A stretch of 64,000 bases of DNA from Funiculus sociatus GB2-C1 (lineage in GTDB: Bacteria; Cyanobacteriota; Cyanobacteriia; Cyanobacteriales; FACHB-T130), in the NCBI RefSeq assembly GCF_039962115.1, contig NZ_JAMPKJ010000002.1, positions 180,880 through 244,879 of the forward strand, given 5' to 3'. Each line of letters starts with the position of its first letter. Position 1 is the first letter of the stretch. A program made the translations under genes and the position numbers. This document shows positions 37,781 through 47,283 of this stretch, piece by piece. The notes below the pieces were generated by a model, which searched no databases, had not been told where the DNA came from, and saw nothing but the letters and a program-made list of their open reading frames with translations.

Positions 37781-38995
37781 CTACCTGACTTCCGTCACCC
37801 GCCAGCTAAGTTTGAGGTTAATCCAGAAATTCCAGAATGTGACAGTAGCGATCGCAATCAGATTCGCTATATATTCGTTGATTCCCAACAAATTAAACAG
37901 CAAATTTAGAATCGTCACATTCAACACCAGCCCCGTCAAACAGACAATATTAAATTTCAACAGCCGTTTAAAGCGCTTGCTCCAGCCCTTTTGCTGACTG
38001 CTGATATCCCCAAACGTCCAGCGATCATTCCACAAGAAATTATTGATAATTGCCACTTCAGCCGCAATAACTGCACTGCGAGTTAATCCCCATTCCAACT
38101 CGCTACGCAACAGATAAAACACTGCCATATGGACAAACACCCCACTTAAACCCACCGCACCAAAGCGAATAAACCGACCCACAGGCCAGAGGGAAAAACG
38201 TAACTTCAGCAGATGTCGCAAATACTCCACGTATTGTTTCCAAGTTACCTTGCTCATCCCCTCCTGCCGCTCTTGAAATACGTAGCCTACCTCGGCAATC
38301 CAACTGATATTTCCTCGACCCAGCACCTCAAGCAAAATTTTGTAACCCAGCGGATTGAGCATTTTGCCAGCAAGACAGTCGCGGCGCACTAAAAAGTATC
38401 CACTCATCGGGTCAGAAACGCGACCAACCACCCCAGGCAGCACCATTAACCCAATTAACTGCGCCCCACGGGACAAAAACCGCCGCACAATACTCCAATC
38501 GCTTACGCCGCCGTTTTCCACATGACGACTGGCAACTGCCAAATCTGCTCCCCGCTGCATTTTTCCCCACAGCTGCAATAACAACTCTGGGGGATGCTGG
38601 AGATCGCCATCAATCACGCCTAACACTTCTCCCCTCGCTACCTGCCAACCGCGAATCACGGCAGTAGAAAGTCCCCGTTCCTCAACTCGCCGCATCACCC
38701 GTATTTGGGGATATTTGCTGACGAGTGACAGGGCAACTTTCCAGGTAAGGTCTGGGCTATCATCATCGACGACGATCAGTTCGTAGGCATTAGGGAGAAC
38801 TGCATCCAGCAGCAGGCTCAATAACTGAATTATGTACTCAATGTTTTCACCTTCGTTATAAGTAGGAATCACTAGAGATAAACGAATCAGGCTAGTGCTT
38901 GTATTCTTAGAAGCTGTTTGGGCTTCAGGAATTTGCAATGCACCCAAGGGGACGGGCAAAAGGAAGTGAGGTTGTGTAACAGACCAATTCGCCAT
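37781..38995 (-). CDS. GT2 glycosyltransferase fused to GtrA-like membrane domain
   Basis: 404 aa. GT2 domain (~35-270): SLVIPTYNEGENIEYIIQLL, VDDDSPD, GVIDGDLQHPPELL (metal motif DGDLQ) and SGYFLVRRDC. The C-terminal GtrA-like region has four helices (GAVGLSGVFVHMAVFYLL, SAVIAAEVAIINNFLWNDRWTF, KFNIVCLTGLVLNVTILNLLF, ANLIAIATVTFWNFWINLKLSW). This is the dolichol-phosphate mannosyltransferase/GtrA fusion, making and moving a polyprenyl-phosphate sugar. It is 51 bp upstream of the GT39-like gene, which could use its product. Confidence 0.92.
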   Translation of the reverse strand: MANWSVTQPHFLLPVPLGALQIPEAQTASKNTSTSLIRLSLVIPTYNEGENIEYIIQLLSLLLDAVLPNAYELIVVDDDSPDLTWKVALSLVSKYPQIRVMRRVEERGLSTAVIRGWQVARGEVLGVIDGDLQHPPELLLQLWGKMQRGADLAVASRHVENGGVSDWSIVRRFLSRGAQLIGLMVLPGVVGRVSDPMSGYFLVRRDCLAGKMLNPLGYKILLEVLGRGNISWIAEVGYVFQERQEGMSKVTWKQYVEYLRHLLKLRFSLWPVGRFIRFGAVGLSGVFVHMAVFYLLRSELEWGLTRSAVIAAEVAIINNFLWNDRWTFGDISSQQKGWSKRFKRLLKFNIVCLTGLVLNVTILNLLFNLLGINEYIANLIAIATVTFWNFWINLKLSWRVTEVR

Positions 38996-39459
38996 GAAAC
39001 TCCACCAAATCGAGTGTGTGGGAGGAGCGAACTCGATTCATGAGATTCCATGCAAGCTTAAAGCAAAATGATAATCTTTATTCAGCCTAGTCGTGTCGCC
39101 AAGGTAAATAATTTTTTGTTTTTTTAGCCAAGGCAGAAATTAACATTTGGCTCTAACCTTTACAATGCCGTATATTCGCGTAGAGTAAAGTTACGTCTGG
39201 ATTTTGGTAATTTCCCCGTTGCCTGGTGGACACAATTGGCGATAAGACTTCGGCATACCCGAATTTTCAGCCTTCCAGATTATAGAATGCCTAACTACAC
39301 TGCGATCGCGATCATTAAAGCCACATCGAACAGCGACAAGCGCCGCAACGGTCTAGAAACCCTAGAGCGAGAATTCTACTGTGACAAGGAGAATTTAGGT
39401 TAAACTTTAGCCAAGCCAGATGAAAATTAACATATCTTAACTTTTCGTAGTTTTTTTAT
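38996..39459. other. Divergent intergenic region, 464 bp
   Basis: Lies between two divergent GT2 genes, so it should contain both promoters. A 38-codon frame (39287-39403) is open but lacks conserved features. The region contains GCGATCGCGATC and TTTTTTAT just before the plus-strand start. No RNA gene or strong inverted repeat seen. Confidence 0.45.
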
Positions 39460-40440
39460 ATGTCCTCAGGTATAAACTCTGTAGAACTCTCTGTGATAGT
39501 TCCTGTTTACAACGAGGAGCTAAATATTGACTACTTGTTTGAACGACTGCTATCTGTGCTGGAAACCTTGGACACTAGCTATGAGATAGTTTGCGTCAAT
39601 GATGGCAGTAAGGATAATACCCTGAAGTGTCTAATTGAACATCATCATCGTAATCCAGTTATTAAAGTAGTCAACTTGTCTCGCAACTTCGGCAAAGAAG
39701 TTGCCCTCAGCGCCGGACTCGACTATACTACTGGTGCCGCCGTGGTGCCGATTGATGCCGACCTGCAAGATCCGCCAGAGTTAATTAAAGAACTCGTGGA
39801 AAAATGGCGCGAAGGCTATGACGTAGTTTATGCGACCAGGCGATCGCGTGGAGAAGAAAGCTGGCTGAAGCAAATGACAGCCAATGCTTTCTACAAAATA
39901 ATTGGCAAAATGAGTCGCGTCCCCATCCCCCGCAATACCGGAGACTTTCGCTTGCTAGATCGGCGTGTGGTTGAAGCCATCAAGCAAATGCCAGAACGCA
40001 CCCGGTTTATGAAAGGATTATTTGCCTGGGTAGGTTTTAAGCAAACATCCGTACTTTTTGACCGTCCCCAACGTTACAAAGGAACCACTACCTGGAACTA
40101 TTGGCGTTTGTGGAACTTTGCCATTGATGGCATTACCTCTTTTAGCTTTCTCCCCTTGAAAGTTTGGAGTTACGTAGGCGTTACCATTTCTCTATTGTCA
40201 TTTGTCTACGCCACTTTTTTAATTTATCGGACTTTGCTCTATGGGGTCGATCTTCCTGGTTATGCCTCGATAATGGTAGCGATTCTATTTCTGGGAGGCA
40301 TTCAGCTAGTAACTCTGGGTATCATTGGCGAGTATCTTAGTCGGGTCTACGAAGAAGTCAAAGGACGACCGCTTTATTTAGTGCGAGACGCTTATGGCTT
40401 TAAAAATAATGGGGAAGAGGGAATTGGTAATAGGGAATAG
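39460..40440 (+). CDS. Family 2 glycosyltransferase, polyprenyl-phosphate sugar transferase type
   Basis: A 326-aa GT2, paralogue of the one at 23229. [41 protein letters not shown] (DXD region), RFMKGLFAWVGFKQ, and two C-terminal helices (VWSYVGVTISLLSFVYATF and ASIMVAILFLGGIQLV) give the GtrB/DPM1-like architecture. The last residues (NNGEEGIGNRE) are encoded by a G-rich repeat, which sets the stop codon. It is followed after 88 bp by the TVP38 gene. Confidence 0.92.
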   Translation: MSSGINSVELSVIVPVYNEELNIDYLFERLLSVLETLDTSYEIVCVNDGSKDNTLKCLIEHHHRNPVIKVVNLSRNFGKEVALSAGLDYTTGAAVVPIDADLQDPPELIKELVEKWREGYDVVYATRRSRGEESWLKQMTANAFYKIIGKMSRVPIPRNTGDFRLLDRRVVEAIKQMPERTRFMKGLFAWVGFKQTSVLFDRPQRYKGTTTWNYWRLWNFAIDGITSFSFLPLKVWSYVGVTISLLSFVYATFLIYRTLLYGVDLPGYASIMVAILFLGGIQLVTLGIIGEYLSRVYEEVKGRPLYLVRDAYGFKNNGEEGIGNRE

Positions 40441-40528
40441 GGAATAGCTAAGAGGTAAAAGTTGTGAATTAATAAATCCTAATTTCTAAGTTTTGCCCAA
40501 TCCCCAATCCCCAATCCCCAATCCCTAA
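40411..40528. repeat. Bipartite STRR-like array between GT2 and TVP38 genes
   Basis: The G-rich arm (40411-40446: GGGAATAGGGAATAG units) overlaps the 3' end of the GT2 gene. The C-rich arm (40498-40526, CCCCAAT units) ends with CCCTAA directly before the ATG at 40529. A/T-rich DNA separates the arms. The same left-purine, right-pyrimidine plan occurs at 18111, 61727 and 62512. Confidence 0.75.
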
Positions 40529-41218
40529 ATGTTGAATTTTAAAAGCGGCATTTTCCTACTTACTTCCGTCTGCATTATTGTGACTGCGATCGCAGTATAT
40601 CTGCTGGGAGGCATCGATCCCGCGCAACTTCAGGCAAGCCTGAATAAAGCTGGCATCTGGGCACCGATTATTTATATCGCCCTGTATACCGTGGCAACGC
40701 TGTTAATATTGCCTTCAACGGCACTCAATCTCACCAGTGGCGCAATTTTTGGCCCTTGGCTGGGGACGCTTTGGACGACTATTGCCGCTGTGATTGCCGC
40801 TGTAGTGGCTTTTGCCTTTACGCGCACGGTCGGACGCGAATTTGTTGCCCGAAAGCTGGCTGGGCGCTTAGCTGCCATCGATGCGGAGATGATTCAGGGG
40901 GGATTGTTCTATATGTTTGCCGTTCGGCTACAGCCAATTATTCCCTACGGCTTAGTCAATTTTGCCGCTGGTTTAACGTCAGTCCGCTTTCGGGACTACC
41001 TTCTGGGAACAATTCTGGGAACAGTTCCGGGAGTGCTGCCGTTTGTAATGTTGGGCAGTTATGGTTTGCGAGCGTTGAGAACGGGTGATTTTTTGCCTCT
41101 AATCGGGGCGTTGCTGTTAGCGGCGATGCTGGTTGGGGGTGCCACATGGTATTATCGTCGCCGCAGCGATCCACGCAAGGCTTTATTAGAAAAAGAGCGT
41201 GGGGAAACTAAGGAGTGA
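40529..41218 (+). CDS. TVP38/TMEM64 (DedA-related, VTT domain) membrane protein
   Basis: 229 aa, about six hydrophobic segments. The core VTT-domain motifs are present: LPSTALNLTSGAIFGPWLG, a re-entrant GPWLGTLWTTIAAVIAAV, the conserved FAVRLQPIIPYGLVNFAAG and FRDYLLGTILGTVPGVLPFV. DedA/TVP38 proteins are implicated in lipid-carrier (undecaprenyl phosphate) flipping or membrane homeostasis. Next to polyprenyl-phosphate glycosyltransferases this could be functional linkage (inference). No ribosome site precedes the ATG; the heptamer array abuts it. Confidence 0.9.
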   Translation: MLNFKSGIFLLTSVCIIVTAIAVYLLGGIDPAQLQASLNKAGIWAPIIYIALYTVATLLILPSTALNLTSGAIFGPWLGTLWTTIAAVIAAVVAFAFTRTVGREFVARKLAGRLAAIDAEMIQGGLFYMFAVRLQPIIPYGLVNFAAGLTSVRFRDYLLGTILGTVPGVLPFVMLGSYGLRALRTGDFLPLIGALLLAAMLVGGATWYYRRRSDPRKALLEKERGETKE

Positions 41219-41276
41219 GGAGTTAGGAATCAATAGGGTTTACTTAACGCTTTGCAATTCATAACCCACAATTCTT

Positions 41277-43190
41277 TCAATTTGTGCGATGACCCAAAAT
41301 TGCTGTTGGGGCAACAGGCGCAATATCTGGATTAAATCCTCCCACCTGATTAGTACGAATTACCCACAATGTGGCACCATTTTTTAACAATATAGTAGCA
41401 ATTTCATCATGCGCTCGTCGCGGTAACATTGTGCGCCAAGTTGTCAGCGCCTTGAAGATGGTGGTAAGGGTGCCGTCTGTTGCCCGAATTCCTGCTAAAT
41501 TTTCAGCGTTTTTCTCCCAGTCTGATCGGATAATCCCCAAGGGTGCTAATTGTTTTTCAAGGCTGCGGCCCAATTTTACTAACTGTTTAAATCTCAGAGT
41601 TTGGGTGTCTTGGGGATGACGGCGTAACCATTCTTGAATGCGGGGATTAGACTTAACTTCTTCCTCTACTTGCTTAATTGTCACAAAAAGCGCCTGATTT
41701 GCATCTTGTACGCAAGAAGTTGCTGGTGTGACTACCGATCCGCCAGTACCATCACCAATTCGATAGCGTGCCATCATGATGTTTAACTGCCGCAAAAATT
41801 CATCCATTGGTGACAGTTTGATGCCATCAAAATCATAATCTTGGGTGACAGCATCGAATTTAACAATGATGTCGGAAACTGGTCGATTCCCTAGCCAACC
41901 CCGCTGTAAATCTCCCATGTAGCTAGACCATTTAATTGCGCCAGCAACGATGCCATCAGGATTATGGGCATAAATTTGCTGATATTCGATGTCGAAGCGT
42001 AACTCTGAAGTTATGCGATCGCGCACTACTTTAGCAATACCATAAGCGAAGTGTCCCGTAACCAAACCCAAAGGTGCTGGTTCAGCTTTTTTCCCACCTA
42101 TCCCCCCATAAGTATGAATCACAATTGCCTTATCTCCCTCGCGCCAAGGAGTATCTATTAAAGATTGGGGAGTAATTGGTTGCTTCTTTGGTTCTAGTAA
42201 AATAATTTTTGCAGTTCCCTTTTGCCTTTTCGTACCTTTCCAAATCTTATTAATATAGGCAATTGCCCTCTGATTTACATAAACTTCATCCGCTTGGAGT
42301 CGCATCAGGGCGCGGGGTTCAATTGCTTGTGTCACAAAGACACCATCCGCATCTTTTGCACCATAAATATACCAACCTGTTGAATTAAAAGGAGATTTTT
42401 CCAGCCCGCGATTCGTCGATCTGGTAATCCCATTGCGGTCAGGTGGCACTTGAGGAATGCGGATAGTTTCTCTGGTGCCATCGAATTGTTGTGATGTTTT
42501 ATTAAAGTGACGAACAACAAACTTATCTTTGTTCTTTTCTGCTCTTTTAATAATACTAACCAAGCCATAAACTCGACCCACGACTTGCACGGGTTCCTTG
42601 GTAATAATCAAAGATTGGCGTTCGTCGTTGGCGTTGGATACAACAACAGGATTTTGTAATTCCACGATGATATTATCTTGAGGGTTTGCCCCCGCCAGTG
42701 ACTCTAAAGGGCCAACCCTTTGCCAATTGTTCAATCTATCGGGATGCAAATTTCCTGATTTTTTACTATCTTCAGTTGTCTGGTTAAAACTTACATCTTG
42801 CGTTACAGTTTTAACAAATTCTTGCACCTCTGGGTCGCCACTCCACTTTAAATTGACAATCTTTCCAATTAAATTTTGATGAGTGGAATCAGCGTTTTGT
42901 ACTTCAAAAAGTACCGAATCGTCTTTTTGTCGCTGTTCTTTCGATGGCAATATAAGTCTTCCCGTCCACGAACTAACGGGTTGATAAATTGATGAAATCC
43001 TTTGATTTGCCGGATAATAATTTGGTTGATTGAATGGACTTTTGATATATATTTCATAATTAGATATATTAGGTTTAGCAGAATTATTTTTTAGGGTATA
43101 ATAAATATATCCTCCTAAAGTACCAATTAATAGACTCAGAAGCAAAAAAATAATTAATAATACCTTTTTTGGTCGTTTTGTTTTCCGCAA
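41277..43190 (-). CDS. Large single-pass exported protein, unknown function
   Basis: 637 aa, with one N-terminal membrane helix (VLLIIFLLLSLLIGTLGGYIY, residues 9-29). The rest is soluble: a beta-rich part with REQRQKDD-type charged loops, then SYMGDLQRGWLGNRPVSDIIVKFD, GDGTGGSVVTPATSCVQDAN, and a helical C-terminus (KQLVKLGRSLEKQLAPLGI; TWRTMLPRRAHDEIATILLK). I do not recognise the family with certainty. Parts recall the extension found on some cyanobacterial CPBP/Abi-type membrane proteins, but the CPBP core itself is absent here. A periplasmic role is inferred. Confidence 0.6.
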   Translation of the reverse strand: MRKTKRPKKVLLIIFLLLSLLIGTLGGYIYYTLKNNSAKPNISNYEIYIKSPFNQPNYYPANQRISSIYQPVSSWTGRLILPSKEQRQKDDSVLFEVQNADSTHQNLIGKIVNLKWSGDPEVQEFVKTVTQDVSFNQTTEDSKKSGNLHPDRLNNWQRVGPLESLAGANPQDNIIVELQNPVVVSNANDERQSLIITKEPVQVVGRVYGLVSIIKRAEKNKDKFVVRHFNKTSQQFDGTRETIRIPQVPPDRNGITRSTNRGLEKSPFNSTGWYIYGAKDADGVFVTQAIEPRALMRLQADEVYVNQRAIAYINKIWKGTKRQKGTAKIILLEPKKQPITPQSLIDTPWREGDKAIVIHTYGGIGGKKAEPAPLGLVTGHFAYGIAKVVRDRITSELRFDIEYQQIYAHNPDGIVAGAIKWSSYMGDLQRGWLGNRPVSDIIVKFDAVTQDYDFDGIKLSPMDEFLRQLNIMMARYRIGDGTGGSVVTPATSCVQDANQALFVTIKQVEEEVKSNPRIQEWLRRHPQDTQTLRFKQLVKLGRSLEKQLAPLGIIRSDWEKNAENLAGIRATDGTLTTIFKALTTWRTMLPRRAHDEIATILLKNGATLWVIRTNQVGGFNPDIAPVAPTAILGHRTN

Positions 43191-43247
43191 TTTATTTATT
43201 AATAAAAATAATTTATAAAAATATCTAACTAAGTAAAAACATAAAAG

Positions 43248-43286
43248 TTTTGAGTTTTGAATTAAAAGCTAATTCAAAACTCAAAA
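43248..43286. repeat. 17-bp perfect inverted repeat of TTTTGAG-type sequence
   Basis: The arm from 43248 to 43264 pairs perfectly with 43270-43286; the loop is AAAGC. It lies between two minus-strand genes (start of 41277-43190 and end of 43296-44183). On the minus strand it is followed by TTTATGTTTTTAC, so it could end transcription from the 295-aa gene. The arm is the same repeat unit that encodes the N-terminus of the GT39-like protein. Confidence 0.75.
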
Positions 43287-43295
43287 TTCCAAACA

Positions 43296-44183
43296 TTAGT
43301 AATGAGCTTGCGGCCCTGCCCAAGAATGGGTAATTGTTTGACCAAACACCAAAGGTTGATCTTCGATGGCGGCTAGGGTTTGACCATCGAGATCAACAGC
43401 CCATAAAGGCCAGTTTTCCTCGCCCAATTCGCCAGCGCGAAAGAGAACTTGGTCGGGATTGGTGCGACTCCAACCTAACAGGATAGCGTTACTGTAATCA
43501 TTCCTATTTGGCGCAATTGTGGTAGTGCGATTTTGCTTACGATCCCACACAACGGCGTAGTCAGAAGCATCAGAGGTGCTAAACAGACCTTCAAATTGCC
43601 GTGCTAGGATGCGATCGCCTTCTTTAGACCAAGAAACGGGGATCAAAATGGCGATTATCCCTGGCATATCGGCTTCTTCGTTACTGACAAAAGGATTGTC
43701 AGCCAAGGGAGAAGATGCTGAGATTGTCCTTAAGTCCCCTGTCCGCAAATTTTCCAAAAACATCACACTCGTAACGCGGGAGCGGAATAAATCCGGCTGC
43801 ACCTCCATCTTAATCCGACTGTAGGCTGCGTACTGACCATCCGGAGAAACTAAGGACGGACTGCGATAGTAGCGCACACCAGAACCCGCCTTGGTGCTGA
43901 CTTCCGTATGGGTTGTCAATACCCAATTCCAAGGGATGGGATGAGGACTATCGAGGGGATCGATCTGCACCCCAAGTTGAGCTATTTGGGGAGTCATTTC
44001 GGGGGCAGCTTCACGAACTTCCTTTGACGACTGGGGATATTGCATAGGTGAGGGACGTGCGATTGTAGACGCAGCTGTGCTAGCCAAGGCAAATGAGCTA
44101 GGAGCCATCAGCAGCGCAGCCGCTAAGAGAGGAAGGTATGGTTCGGGGCAAAACCATACTGAGCGGAGGAGGCGTTTCAACAT
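43296..44183 (-). CDS. Exported protein of unknown function (beta-propeller-like segment)
   Basis: 295 aa with a signal peptide (LPLLAAALLMAPSSFALAST, ~18-37). The mature part has a repetitive TolB/WD40-like feel: SPSLVSPDGQYAAYSRIKM, VMFLENLRTGDLRTIS, PVSWSKEGDRILARQF, AVVWDRKQNRTTTIAPN, LGWSRTNPDQVLFRAGE, PLWAVDLDGQTLAAIE. It is too short for a full propeller. It ends GQTITHSWAGPQAHY. A conserved cyanobacterial family by pattern; the role is not known. Confidence 0.65.
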   Translation of the reverse strand: MLKRLLRSVWFCPEPYLPLLAAALLMAPSSFALASTAASTIARPSPMQYPQSSKEVREAAPEMTPQIAQLGVQIDPLDSPHPIPWNWVLTTHTEVSTKAGSGVRYYRSPSLVSPDGQYAAYSRIKMEVQPDLFRSRVTSVMFLENLRTGDLRTISASSPLADNPFVSNEEADMPGIIAILIPVSWSKEGDRILARQFEGLFSTSDASDYAVVWDRKQNRTTTIAPNRNDYSNAILLGWSRTNPDQVLFRAGELGEENWPLWAVDLDGQTLAAIEDQPLVFGQTITHSWAGPQAHY

Positions 44184-44416
44184 CGATTAGGGGTTTGTTG
44201 CTAAACAGCGTTTCTTGTGTGAAGAGCAACGCCTAAGGAACAGTGCAGCGTCCCTATACGTATATGTATATGTCATAAAACCTGGCATAAATGACAAAAG
44301 ATTTTAAAAAATTTATTATCTGACCTTAAATCTCGCTTCCGGGGTCATGCAGCACAAACAGGGAGGCGGAAAAGATACGCATCAGCATAAAAGAATAACC
44401 TCGTTGACATTAGCGA

Positions 44417-45274
44417 GTGCTACTCTGTTGTGGAAGAAAGTGGGAAAAACGGGTGACAGAAGACGCAACATTTGCTAAGGCTAATACTTCCCCTCGCCAA
44501 TCTAGGGGCAAGGGTCGATTTATACAGGCTTTAGGGTGGCGGCTGCTGCTACTCTTGGTTGGAGGTGGTTTGGCTGGGCTTTTTGGTATTGTTGTCGCCA
44601 CGTTATTTCCTGACTTAAATGCAGAAGTGCCTCTGGTGGTCAGAGTGCTACGCCTCAAACAGCCGCAGCCATCAAGTGCTGTTAGGATGATACCGTCACA
44701 GCTCAGTATAGAGCAAAGGCAACAACTACAATCTGAGTTACAACAGTTGCAGCTTGATTTACAGGGAATACGCGATCGCACTAGCAGCCTGGAAACTCAA
44801 CTTGGTAGCGATCGCGCCAACGTTCCCCTAGAAGCGCGATTAGCTGCCATCGAAGGGCAACTTCAAGGCAAAAGCCTTCCCATTACCAGTCAACCAACCG
44901 CCTCTGTGCCTGGATCGCCATCGGATGCCTTGAAAGTAACACTGCCCACGGATAGTTTATTTAAAGGTACTGAGAGGGTTTTGCTCCCAGAGGCCCCGGT
45001 GATTTTGGACGCAGCGATCGCTGATTTGCGTAATTACCAAGATGCCACAATTCATATTGCTGCCCACACTGATGACGCTGGGGAAGCCAAAGATAATACC
45101 GAAAAATCATTTTTACTCGCTAGAACAGTTGAACAGTATTTATCTACCGCTTTGGGTAAGCAATACCGTATGGTTGTTATTGGCTACGGCGAAAGTTTTC
45201 CCTTAGTAATTAATGATAGCGATACCAACCGACAGCGTAACCGCCGCATTGAATTAATAGTTATTAGCCATTAG
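44417..45274 (+). CDS. OmpA-family peptidoglycan-binding protein
   Basis: 285 aa. One membrane helix (LGWRLLLLLVGGGLAGLFGIVVATLF, shown in part, ~39-64), a coiled-coil region (IEQRQQLQSELQQLQLDL) and an OmpA C-terminal domain (~165-285): LKVTLPTDSLFKGTERVLLPEA, ATIHIAAHTDDAG, LLARTVEQYLSTAL, VVIGYGESFPLV, NRRIELIVI. The conserved Asp/Arg pair for diaminopimelate binding is in NDSDTNRQRNRRIEL. The start is unclear: GTG at 44417 or GTG at 44453 (VTEDATFAKA), neither with a good ribosome site. It probably ties the cytoplasmic membrane to peptidoglycan. Confidence 0.88.
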   Translation: MLLCCGRKWEKRVTEDATFAKANTSPRQSRGKGRFIQALGWRLLLLLVGGGLAGLFGIVVATLFPDLNAEVPLVVRVLRLKQPQPSSAVRMIPSQLSIEQRQQLQSELQQLQLDLQGIRDRTSSLETQLGSDRANVPLEARLAAIEGQLQGKSLPITSQPTASVPGSPSDALKVTLPTDSLFKGTERVLLPEAPVILDAAIADLRNYQDATIHIAAHTDDAGEAKDNTEKSFLLARTVEQYLSTALGKQYRMVVIGYGESFPLVINDSDTNRQRNRRIELIVISH

Positions 45275-45654
45275 TTACATTATGCCTGGTCAATTGCCCA
45301 TCATTGTTAGCGAACTTCTCTTCTATTAGGGAGTGGGAGAATTTGGGTTGCGCCAAAGTCTCTCTATAGCAGTCCTGTTTCATTTGTTTAAAAACGAACC
45401 GCAGAGGCGCAGACAAATAAAACAGATAGTACAACTCCTACAAGGATTGCTGTAGAGGTATTTTTATTTTTGGGCAATTCCACGGATTTGATATCATTAG
45501 TTAGTTGTTAAGTAAGGAATTACAGCAATAATAACTGAGCTGTAAAAATTAATGAACCGCGAAAATAAGAAGAGACACGGAAGATTTAATGAATGATTTA
45601 GGATTGCTATAACAATCCCCAATCCCCAGTCCCCAATTCCCAATCCCCAATTAA
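45275..45654. other. Intergenic region with dispersed repeats upstream of fmt
   Basis: 380 bp with no supportable gene. It includes GAACCGCAGAGGCGCAGA-type and AATGAACCGCGAAAAT-type repeats (45399-45415 and 45551-45566) and a C-rich CCCCAAT array (45615-45652) ending with AATTAA directly before the fmt ATG. The minus-strand frame through it (45497-45697) is built from the repeat. Confidence 0.55.
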
Positions 45655-46656
45655 ATGAAAGTAATATTTTTTGGCACCCCACAGTTTGCTGTACCAACTT
45701 TAGAAAGGCTATTAAGCAATCCAGAATTTGAGGTTTTGGGCGTTGTCACGCAACCAGATAAGCGGCGGGGACGGGGCAATCAAATGATGCCTTCACCAGT
45801 AAAAAGTGTAGCTTTATCACATCAGATCAGAGTTTGGCAACCCCCGCGGATAAAAAAAGACGAGGAAACTCTTACCCAGCTACAGGAGACGGGGGCTGAT
45901 GTGTTTGTGGTTGTTGCTTACGGGCAAATTCTCTCCCAACAAATTCTGGATATGCCTTCATTGGGTTGCATCAACGTACACGGCTCGATTTTACCGAAGT
46001 ATCGGGGTGCTGCCCCGATCCAATGGTGTCTCTATCATGGCGAGATAGAAACCGGAATCACGACGATGCTGATGGATGCGGGGATGGATACCGGTGCTAT
46101 GCTCTTGAAAGCTTCTACTCCGATTGGGCTGTTAGACAATGCCCAAGATTTGCAAGAAAGGCTGGCTGGTGTAGGAGCAGATTTGTTAGTGGAAACTCTC
46201 CGGAAGTTGAATCAAGAAATTGAACTAATCCCCCAAGATGCTTCTGAGGCGACATATGCGCCGCTGATTAAAAAGCCGGATTATTCTATCGATTGGTCGA
46301 AAGAAGCGATCGCATTACACAACCAAATCAGAGGATTTTTCCCGGACTGTGTGGCGAGATTTCGGGGTAATCCTCTCAAAATCATTGCTACTGCTCCCCT
46401 TGGCTCGGCTTATGGGTCATTGCCACCAGAATTAGAGGCATTACAGCAAGAATGCCAAGCCTTATCTTCCCTTTCAGTTCATCCCGGTGAAGTGGTGAAT
46501 ATTGTCAAGGGAATGGGGCCCATTGTTCAAACCGGGGATGGACTGTTGCTACTGCGGGAAGTGCAGCTATCTGGAAAACGCACTCAGTCTGGTTGGGACT
46601 TTGCCAATGGCACTCGTTTGGCGGTGGGGGAAGTTATAGAGAGTTTTGAGTTATGA
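45655..46656 (+). CDS. fmt: Methionyl-tRNA formyltransferase
   Basis: 333 aa; formylates initiator Met-tRNA for translation start. Hallmarks are [16 protein letters not shown], the folate/catalytic motif [19 protein letters not shown] (Asn and His of the catalytic triad), [17 protein letters not shown] (Asp), and the C-terminal tRNA-binding part ([21 protein letters not shown]). The ATG follows AATTAA of a repeat array with no clear ribosome site. The C-terminal residues ESFEL overlap a TTTTGAG-type repeat. Confidence 0.96.
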   Translation: MKVIFFGTPQFAVPTLERLLSNPEFEVLGVVTQPDKRRGRGNQMMPSPVKSVALSHQIRVWQPPRIKKDEETLTQLQETGADVFVVVAYGQILSQQILDMPSLGCINVHGSILPKYRGAAPIQWCLYHGEIETGITTMLMDAGMDTGAMLLKASTPIGLLDNAQDLQERLAGVGADLLVETLRKLNQEIELIPQDASEATYAPLIKKPDYSIDWSKEAIALHNQIRGFFPDCVARFRGNPLKIIATAPLGSAYGSLPPELEALQQECQALSSLSVHPGEVVNIVKGMGPIVQTGDGLLLLREVQLSGKRTQSGWDFANGTRLAVGEVIESFEL

Positions 46657-46681
46657 GTTAATAACTCTTACTCTTTCCCAC

Positions 46682-47041
46682 TTAGCACTCAGCACTTTCA
46701 AATGAACGGCAGCGATCGCATGGCCCCTCTGGATTAACCGCACAGCGAATTAGCTCTGAGTGAGCATTAAAGCGGCATCTAGCATCCCCAATTACCCAGC
46801 GCCCCTTTACAAAGCTTTTCTCTGTCGGACGTTGCGCTGACTGCACGTAAAGCGCGATTTTATGTAATCGATAGCGTCCCGCCTTGTACTGGTAGCGGTG
46901 GCGACGTTCTAAAACAGCGTAAGTTTTACCTGCTACATCTAGATAGTTACCCGGTTGCGGTGTCCAATCTAGATCGAGGTTGCCGAGAGACTGACGTGGA
47001 TGCGTCAAAATCAGCTCTGTGGGTAAAGAGTATGGCTCCAT
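46682..47041 (-). CDS. DUF6464-like small protein
   Basis: 119 aa. It begins MEPYSLPTELILTHPRQSLG (ATG at 47041; a TTG frame start lies two codons upstream). It contains LDWTPQPGNYLDVAGKTYAVLERRHRYQ and ends with a Cys cluster (CRFNAHSELIRC, PEGPCDRCRSF), suitable for metal binding. I associate it with DUF6464 from memory of the pattern; confidence in the name is moderate. It is convergent with fmt. The longer minus frame upstream (46947-47159) is a shadow. Confidence 0.7.
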   Translation of the reverse strand: MEPYSLPTELILTHPRQSLGNLDLDWTPQPGNYLDVAGKTYAVLERRHRYQYKAGRYRLHKIALYVQSAQRPTEKSFVKGRWVIGDARCRFNAHSELIRCAVNPEGPCDRCRSFESAEC

Positions 47042-47283
47042 AAACAACAGATGTGTTGGTAACTATATCTTCAAAGTATCGCACTCGCAGCTTATAGCCT
47101 GCTTTATCCTCATTGGGAACGAGAATAGACAAGACATAAATTTCGCGATCGCTTCTCAAGAATTGGTGTAGCCTCAGACTGAAGTCTAAGGCTACTTTCG
47201 CTTATGCGATCGCTTCACATCCAGTTATAGCGTTTCAAGGGTTGGGTGGAATATATCGCGGTGACGTTATCGCCACCTTGGTA

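Noticed and set aside
39287..39403. 38-codon frame MPNYTAIAIIKATSNSD...
   Set aside because: Open by chance over HIP1-containing DNA; no ribosome site or known family.
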